From Gammaproteobacteria bacterium (GTDB taxonomy: Bacteria > Pseudomonadota > Gammaproteobacteria > CAJXQU01): a stretch of DNA of 11,183 nucleotides. How positions within the stretch are numbered: position 1 is the first letter of the stretch; the number at the start of each line of letters is the position of its first letter. The position numbers were made by a program, and so were the translations under genes. The notes beneath the pieces are model-generated. The model was not told where the DNA came from. It worked only from the letters and a program-made list of their open reading frames with translations, and made no database searches. The stretch is from contig JALSSM010000278.1 of the NCBI GenBank assembly GCA_026984275.1, positions 1 through 11,183 of the forward strand, read 5' to 3'. Of this stretch, positions 7,299 to 11,183 are shown piece by piece.

Positions 7299-7316
7299 AT
7301 GACGGTTTGATGACAT
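7299..7316 (-). promoter_or_regulatory. Pho box upstream of the porin gene
   Basis: On the minus strand ATGTCAT-CAAA-CCGTCAT gives two 7-bp repeats, each 6/7 to the consensus CTGTCAT, with the standard 4-bp spacer. Ten bp further on is TATGAG (7288-7283), a fair -10, the same box-to-minus-10 spacing as in known PhoB-activated promoters. Transcription would start near 7276, leaving a leader of about 73 bases before the GTG. Confidence 0.75.
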
Positions 7317-7395
7317 AGGATGATTCAGATCAGATTGTTTTTGGAAAACCCGATGGATCGTTGTATTTTTGTTACAAATAACGGCAAACTACAGA

Positions 7396-7413
7396 CTGTC
7401 ATTATTCTGTAAT
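7396..7413 (+). promoter_or_regulatory. Pho box upstream of phoB (autoregulation)
   Basis: CTGTCAT-TATT-CTGTAAT: the first repeat matches the PhoB consensus perfectly and the second 6/7, with a 4-bp AT spacer. The orientation and the ten-bp distance to the -10 element point to activation of phoBR by phospho-PhoB, as in other gammaproteobacteria. Confidence 0.85.
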
Positions 7414-7423
7414 ATGAAGCGCT

Positions 7424-7429
7424 TGTAAT
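7424..7429 (+). promoter_or_regulatory. -10 element of the PhoB-dependent phoBR promoter
   Basis: TGTAAT begins exactly ten bp after the Pho box and matches TATAAT at 5/6. A start site six to seven bases downstream would be at about 7436, immediately before the first phoB ATG. No -35 hexamer is expected at a promoter of this class. Confidence 0.5.
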
Positions 7430-7436
7430 AGTGACT

Positions 7437-8132
7437 ATGATGATGAAAAATCCTAAAGTACTGATTGTTGATGATGAGCCAGCGATTCGCCAGATGCTGA
7501 TTTTTGCACTATCCGGCGAAGGTTATGAGGTAACCGAAGCGGGTTCGGCTGATGAGGCACAAAATGTGATCAGAACAGCAGCACCTGATCTGATTTTACT
7601 CGACTGGATGATGCCAGGTTTAAGTGGCGTTGATTTGGCGCGCCGCCTGAAACGTCAACCCGAGACCAAAGATTTATCGATCATTATGCTAACAGCAAAA
7701 GGTGAAGAGCATGACAAGATCAAAGCCCTGGATACGGGGGCTGATGATTATGTGACCAAACCCTTTTCGACACAGGAACTACTCGCAAGGATCCGGGCGG
7801 TATTACGTCGTAGCCATGTTCAGGCAACGGCGGATATTCTGGAAGTTGATGATCTACGACTGGATCTGGAAACACATCGAGTCACGATTAAGAATCAGAA
7901 ACTTGAACTGAGTCCTACCGAATTCCGTCTGCTTCATTTCTTTATCTCCCACCCTGAACGTGTTTATACAAGAGCTCAAATTCTGGATAATGTCTGGGGT
8001 TCCAATGCCTATATTGAAGAACGTACTGTCGATGTACATATCCGTCGTCTACGTAAACTACTGGAAAAACATGACTTTGATGATTATATTCAAACAGTAC
8101 GGAGTGTCGGCTATCGTTTTTCAAAACAATAA
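7437..8132 (+). CDS. phoB: PhoB, phosphate regulon response regulator
   Basis: PhoB is the DNA-binding regulator that, once phosphorylated by PhoR, activates Pho-box promoters. The receiver domain (about 1-120) has the acidic pair in VDDE, the phospho-accepting Asp in LLDWMMPG, Thr in MLTAKG and Lys in TKPFS. The winged-helix domain (about 130-230) has SPTEFRLLHFF and the recognition segment RTVDVHIRRLRKLL. Three ATG codons in a row (7437, 7440, 7443) follow an in-frame GTG (7431). Counted from the third ATG, the phosphorylated Asp is residue 54, the usual place. The GTG lies upstream of the predicted transcription start, so I begin at the first ATG; no Shine-Dalgarno sequence precedes any of them. 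phoR starts on the base after the stop codon. A Pho box upstream indicates autoregulation. Confidence 0.96.
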   Translation: MMMKNPKVLIVDDEPAIRQMLIFALSGEGYEVTEAGSADEAQNVIRTAAPDLILLDWMMPGLSGVDLARRLKRQPETKDLSIIMLTAKGEEHDKIKALDTGADDYVTKPFSTQELLARIRAVLRRSHVQATADILEVDDLRLDLETHRVTIKNQKLELSPTEFRLLHFFISHPERVYTRAQILDNVWGSNAYIEERTVDVHIRRLRKLLEKHDFDDYIQTVRSVGYRFSKQ

Positions 8133-9455
8133 ATGAGTAAAGACTATCTCAGATTTTTTTATATCCTGTTGATCGCACTCATGATCGGGTTAATCTTTGA
8201 TCATGTTTTTGCTGTTTTATTCTTTACGACACTGGCCTGCCTTATCTGGCAGCAACAAAAGATTTCACAATTACTCAGATGGCTACAAAATCGAAAAACA
8301 ACGGTGGCTCCCGAAGTACCTGGTCATTTTGAAGATATATGCAGAGAAATTGATCGTTTTCAGTTGCGATATAAAAAACGCAAAAAAAAACTCTCAGGGT
8401 ATTTACAACAGTTTCACCAGGCCACGTCAGCCTTACCAGATGCAACCATCGTTCTGGATGATGAAAACCGTATTCAATGGGCAAATAAAGCAGCAGAAGG
8501 ATTTCTGAACATTCACTGGCCTCAGGATCAACGCCAGCGTATTACAAACCTGATCCGCTCACCAGAATTAGTCCGTTATTTAGAAGCAAATGATCAGGAC
8601 AGAAAGAATACCGTAGAAATTATTTCACCCCGCAACCCTGAATTACATCTCAGTCTTCGTATTGTTCCATATGGTAAAGATCAGCATTTATTCGTCGCCA
8701 GAGATGTGACACAGTTGCAAAAATTAATTGAAGTCCGTAAAGATTTTGTAGCCAATGTTTCACATGAATTAAGAACACCGCTGACAGTTTTGCGAGGCTA
8801 TCTTGAATCCATGCTTCAAAGTAATCAAAAGTATCCAAAACAATGGTTATCTGCACTTGAGGATATGAGTCAGCAGACGGAACGCATGAATGATGTCATC
8901 AGTGATCTGCTCACAATCTCACGACTGGAAGAAAATCAGCTTGTTCCGCAACATGAGATCGTTATTGTTCCGGAAATGATCGGGAAGATTCATGAAGAAG
9001 CCGTCAACTTAAGTGGAACAAAACAACACCTTTTTGAGATCAGTGTTGAACCCAATCTATGGATTAAGGGAAGTTCTTCAGAAATCTATACTGCATTTTC
9101 AAATCTGGTCTTCAATGCGGTTCGTTATACAGATAACGGCGGTTTGATCAGAATTCACTGGTATAGCGATAAGGATAGAAACGCTTATATGGAAATCACA
9201 GATAACGGTATTGGAATACCACCCAACGATATTCCACGTCTTACAGAACGTTTTTATCGCGTGGAACAGAGTAGAAGCCGTGATAATGGTGGAAGTGGAC
9301 TGGGTCTTTCTATCGTAAAACATGTCCTTTCACGGCATAAATCTACTTTGGAAATTGAAAGTACTCTCGGTGAGGGCAGTACGTTTCGATGTGTTTTCCC
9401 CAAAGAAATTGTTGTCTCAGATCCAGTGAAAGATGTCGATCAACCTGCTGGTTGA
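8133..9455 (+). CDS. phoR: PhoR, phosphate regulon sensor histidine kinase
   Basis: PhoR is an inner-membrane kinase/phosphatase of PhoB that responds to phosphate through the Pst transporter and PhoU. The protein has 440 residues (E. coli 431). Two adjoining membrane segments lie at about 7-24 and 27-42 with almost no periplasmic loop, so it cannot sense phosphate outside directly. A basic linker and a PAS domain (about 100-190) follow. The kinase core has the H-box HELRTP with His211, the N-box with Asn328 in NAVRYT, the G1 box DNGIGIP from 357, and the G2 box GGSGLGLS from 386. The ATG directly follows the phoB TAA and has no Shine-Dalgarno sequence, so translation is probably coupled to phoB. 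It converges on phoU with a 10-bp gap. Confidence 0.95.
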   Translation: MSKDYLRFFYILLIALMIGLIFDHVFAVLFFTTLACLIWQQQKISQLLRWLQNRKTTVAPEVPGHFEDICREIDRFQLRYKKRKKKLSGYLQQFHQATSALPDATIVLDDENRIQWANKAAEGFLNIHWPQDQRQRITNLIRSPELVRYLEANDQDRKNTVEIISPRNPELHLSLRIVPYGKDQHLFVARDVTQLQKLIEVRKDFVANVSHELRTPLTVLRGYLESMLQSNQKYPKQWLSALEDMSQQTERMNDVISDLLTISRLEENQLVPQHEIVIVPEMIGKIHEEAVNLSGTKQHLFEISVEPNLWIKGSSSEIYTAFSNLVFNAVRYTDNGGLIRIHWYSDKDRNAYMEITDNGIGIPPNDIPRLTERFYRVEQSRSRDNGGSGLGLSIVKHVLSRHKSTLEIESTLGEGSTFRCVFPKEIVVSDPVKDVDQPAG

Positions 9456-9466
9456 ACTTGACCAGC
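9447..9466. other. Hairpin across the convergent phoR and phoU stop codons
   Basis: GCTGGT (9447-9452) and ACCAGC (9461-9466) pair perfectly around an eight-base centre, which two G-U pairs can shorten. It covers the phoR TGA and touches the phoU stop codon. No T-run follows on either strand, so it is not a typical terminator, yet it is the only structure at this junction. It may mark transcript ends or stabilise overlapping 3' ends. Confidence 0.35.
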
Positions 9467-10185
9467 TAGTCGGGAAACACTTCTTTGCGCATGTCTTCAA
9501 TGCTGGTATGACGGACATCTTTGCCTTCAACCAGGTAGATAACATTTTCACAAATGTTGTTAGCATGATCGCCAATTCGCTCCAGTGCCCTGACCGCCCA
9601 GACGACATCCAGTACATTTGAAATACTCCGGGGGTCTTCCATCATATAGGTAATCAATTGCCGTAAGATTGCACTATATTCCTCATCAATTTTATGATCC
9701 TGTGCAGCAACATCTACCGCCTTCTGTGAGTCCATTCGTGCAAACACATCCAGTGCATCGTGTAACATCTTCTGAACATGCTGCCCCATAGCGATCACAC
9801 TGACATAGTACGATTTGGGGCTGTTCTGTTCACATAAACGGACTACCATTTTACCAATCTTCTCGATCTCATCACCAATACGTTCCAGATCGGAAATTGT
9901 TTTGATCACAGCCAGTACCAGTCGTAGATCACCTGCCGCGGGTTGTCGTCTGGCAAGAACCTGTGTGCACTCTTCATCAATATTGACCTCCATTAAATTA
10001 ACTTTGTAATCACTGCTTGTCACCGTCTCTGCAAGTTCCGAATCACTACGATCCAGAGCATCAAGTGATTTACCAAGTAAGTCTTCAACCAGACCTCCCA
10101 TGGTCATCACTTTGGCCCGGAGATCCTCAAGTTCCTGATCAAACTGTTTCGAGATATGCTGTGGTAAAGATCGCGTTGTCATCAT
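9466..10185 (-). CDS. phoU: PhoU, phosphate signalling and transport regulator
   Basis: PhoU is a peripheral cytoplasmic protein that couples the Pst transporter to PhoR and keeps the Pho regulon off when phosphate is plentiful. The protein has 239 residues, the normal length. It consists of two related three-helix PhoU repeats. The metal-binding E/DxxxD-type motifs are visible as DLERIGDEIEKI in the first half and ALERIGDHANNI in the second. Two ATG codons stand at 10185 and 10182. The Shine-Dalgarno GAGGAG, which overlaps the pstB stop codon, is three bases from the first and six from the second, so the second ATG is the better spaced. It lies nine bp after pstB as the last gene of pst-phoU. 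Confidence 0.96.
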   Translation of the reverse strand: MMTTRSLPQHISKQFDQELEDLRAKVMTMGGLVEDLLGKSLDALDRSDSELAETVTSSDYKVNLMEVNIDEECTQVLARRQPAAGDLRLVLAVIKTISDLERIGDEIEKIGKMVVRLCEQNSPKSYYVSVIAMGQHVQKMLHDALDVFARMDSQKAVDVAAQDHKIDEEYSAILRQLITYMMEDPRSISNVLDVVWAVRALERIGDHANNICENVIYLVEGKDVRHTSIEDMRKEVFPD

Positions 10186-10194
10186 CTGCTCCTC

Positions 10195-11040
10195 TTAACC
10201 GTAACGACCGGTTATATAATCTTCTGTCTGTTTCTGTTCAGGGTTTGTAAAGACACTACGGGTATCACCAAACTCAACGACATCACCTAAATACATGAAG
10301 GCTGTATAGTCTGAGACACGAGCGGCCTGTTGCATATTATGGGTGACAATCACAATGGTGTATTCCTCTTTTAACTCATATATCAGTTCTTCAATCTTCA
10401 ATGTTGAAATCGGATCCAATGCTGAGGCAGGCTCATCCAGCAATAAAACCTCCGGTTCGATTGCAATAGCCCGGGCGATGACCAAACGCTGTTGCTGTCC
10501 ACCAGAGAGTCCAAGTGCATTATCATCCAGTCGGTCTTTAACCTCATCCCACAGAGCAGCGGCCTTCAAAGACTTTTCAACTACAGTATCAAGCCTGCGA
10601 CGACTTTTTATACCTTGTAACCTCAAACCATAAGCGACATTTTCATAAATCGATTTTGGAAAAGGATTGGGTTTCTGAAAGACCATTCCTACGTGACGAC
10701 GCAATTCGGCGACGTTCACACCTTTGTCATAAATATTGTCATTATGTAGTAAAATTTTTCCCTCAATATTCACTGAGTCGATCAAATCATTCATTCGATT
10801 AAAGCAACGTAACAATGTTGATTTACCACAACCGCTTGGACCAATAAAAGCCGTGACTTTCTTTTCCGGTATCACCAGATCGATATTTTTCAATGCCTGT
10901 TTTTCACCATAGAACAGATTGAGATCCTCTACTCGCAGACATTCTTTTTCATTCTGCATGGAGTCAGAATCAGACACCACATTTTTTCGCAATGACGTGA
11001 TATCGACTGCATGAGTTCTTAATTCGTTTTGTTTATTCAT
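10195..11040 (-). CDS. pstB: PstB, phosphate ABC transporter ATPase
   Basis: PstB is the ATP-hydrolysing subunit of the high-affinity PstSCAB phosphate importer, bound on the cytoplasmic face of PstC/PstA. The protein has 281 residues. Walker A is GPSGCGKST (67-75, Lys73), the Q-loop is at Gln122 in FQKPNPFP, the signature LSGGQ is at 178-182, Walker B ends LLLDEP (Asp202, Glu203), and the switch is His234. The ending EDYITGRYG is typical. The core starts near residue 35, so about 30 residues precede it. Pseudomonas PstB has a similar N-terminal tail, whereas E. coli PstB (257 aa) lacks most of it. Another ATG at residue 28 is possible. No Shine-Dalgarno sequence is seen before either start. 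A perfect 16-bp tandem repeat separates it from pstA. Confidence 0.97.
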   Translation of the reverse strand: MNKQNELRTHAVDITSLRKNVVSDSDSMQNEKECLRVEDLNLFYGEKQALKNIDLVIPEKKVTAFIGPSGCGKSTLLRCFNRMNDLIDSVNIEGKILLHNDNIYDKGVNVAELRRHVGMVFQKPNPFPKSIYENVAYGLRLQGIKSRRRLDTVVEKSLKAAALWDEVKDRLDDNALGLSGGQQQRLVIARAIAIEPEVLLLDEPASALDPISTLKIEELIYELKEEYTIVIVTHNMQQAARVSDYTAFMYLGDVVEFGDTRSVFTNPEQKQTEDYITGRYG

Positions 11041-11041
11041 A

Positions 11042-11073
11042 ATATTTTATGACTGTGATATTTTATGACTGTG
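11042..11073. repeat. Perfect 16-bp tandem duplication between pstA and pstB
   Basis: ATATTTTATGACTGTG occurs twice with no gap (11042-11057 and 11058-11073). Read as mRNA, the copy next to pstA contains its TAA stop, and the other copy forms most of the spacer before the pstB ATG. With one copy the stop-to-start distance would be six bases; now it is 22. Each unit includes CAGTCAT on the minus strand, 6/7 to a Pho half-site, but the 16-bp period does not fit the 11-bp period of a Pho box. Confidence 0.9.
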
Positions 11074-11183
11074 CCGAAGTAATATATTTGTCTCTTAAAC
11101 GATTACGGATCCGGATAGCTGCAAAATTCAAGACAATGATCAAAGCAATCAATGTCAGTGCCGTGGCATATACCATTGGCCGG
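11063..11183 (-). CDS. pstA: PstA, phosphate ABC transporter permease, C-terminal end (partial)
   Basis: This is the last 39 codons of an open frame running off the right edge. It shows the end of a membrane helix (VYATALTLIALIIVLNFAA), then a basic cytoplasmic tail (RIRNRLRDKY) and the stop inside the tandem repeat. The pattern of a hydrophobic helix, N-x-A-A and then RNRLR is typical of PstA C-termini, and the position directly before pstB fits the usual pstSCAB order. PstC ends in a related way, so the assignment depends partly on gene order. Confidence 0.8.
   Translation of the reverse strand, partial: RPMVYATALTLIALIIVLNFAAIRIRNRLRDKYITSAQS

Noticed and set aside
7431..7433. GTG as the phoB start
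   Set aside because: It lies upstream of the predicted transcription start and of the three ATG codons, and it would lengthen the receiver domain beyond the family's usual start.
11042..11073. The tandem repeat as a Pho box inside the pst operon
   Set aside because: The units are spaced 16 bp apart rather than 11, and they lie between the pstA stop and the pstB start inside an operon.
1..11183. Mobile elements, CRISPR arrays, tRNA/rRNA genes, toxin-antitoxin or defence genes
   Set aside because: I looked on both strands and saw no terminal inverted repeats, transposase motifs, regularly spaced repeats or RNA-gene signatures; gene content is conserved housekeeping and phosphate-regulon.

Overview
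The window is 11.2 kb of moderately AT-rich, densely coded chromosomal DNA from a gammaproteobacterium. ClpS, ClpA, ArgA, PhoB, PhoU and PstB are close in length and sequence to their enteric and Pseudomonas counterparts. PstB carries the longer N-terminus of the Pseudomonas type. ArgA and ArgE together imply the linear arginine route. The genus cannot be fixed from this sequence. A free-living aquatic gammaproteobacterium is a reasonable but unproven guess. There are no mobile elements, CRISPR arrays, rRNAs or tRNAs.

Layout, left to right. (1) 1-140 (+): the last 45 codons of a probable LysR-type regulator. (2) 267-2963 (+): clpS and clpA, the N-end-rule adaptor and the AAA+ unfoldase of ClpAP. 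They are separated by 105 bp that holds a two-part hairpin. (3) 2964-3041: convergent end of clpA and argA, with an intrinsic terminator for argA that overlaps a longer hairpin. (4) 3042-5514 (-): argE then argA, overlapping by 17 bp, both in ornithine/arginine synthesis. (5) 5515-5838: a 324-bp non-coding leader region with a possible 31-codon ORF, a perfect 15-bp palindrome and the terminator of the next gene. (6) 5839-7203 (-): an OprP/OprO-type outer-membrane porin. (7) 7204-7436: a divergent regulatory region with one Pho box facing each way. (8) 7437-9455 (+): phoB and phoR, end to end. (9) 9466-11183 (-): phoU, pstB and the 3' end of pstA, read as pstA-pstB-phoU.

The right half (5.8-11.2 kb) is a compact phosphate-starvation module. 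PhoR senses phosphate through its link to Pst and PhoU. PhoB binds the two Pho boxes and activates its own operon and the porin. The porin brings anion or phosphate across the outer membrane, and PstSCAB moves phosphate across the inner membrane.

I see no wholly new system. The points worth a second look are small-scale: a predicted PhoB-dependent transcript that would start at the phoB ATG cluster (possibly leaderless), a perfect 16-bp tandem duplication between pstA and pstB, a 10-bp convergent phoR/phoU junction with a hairpin over both stop codons, competing hairpins between clpA and argA, a structured clpS-clpA spacer, a small ORF with a palindrome upstream of argE, and a marked excess of GATC sites.
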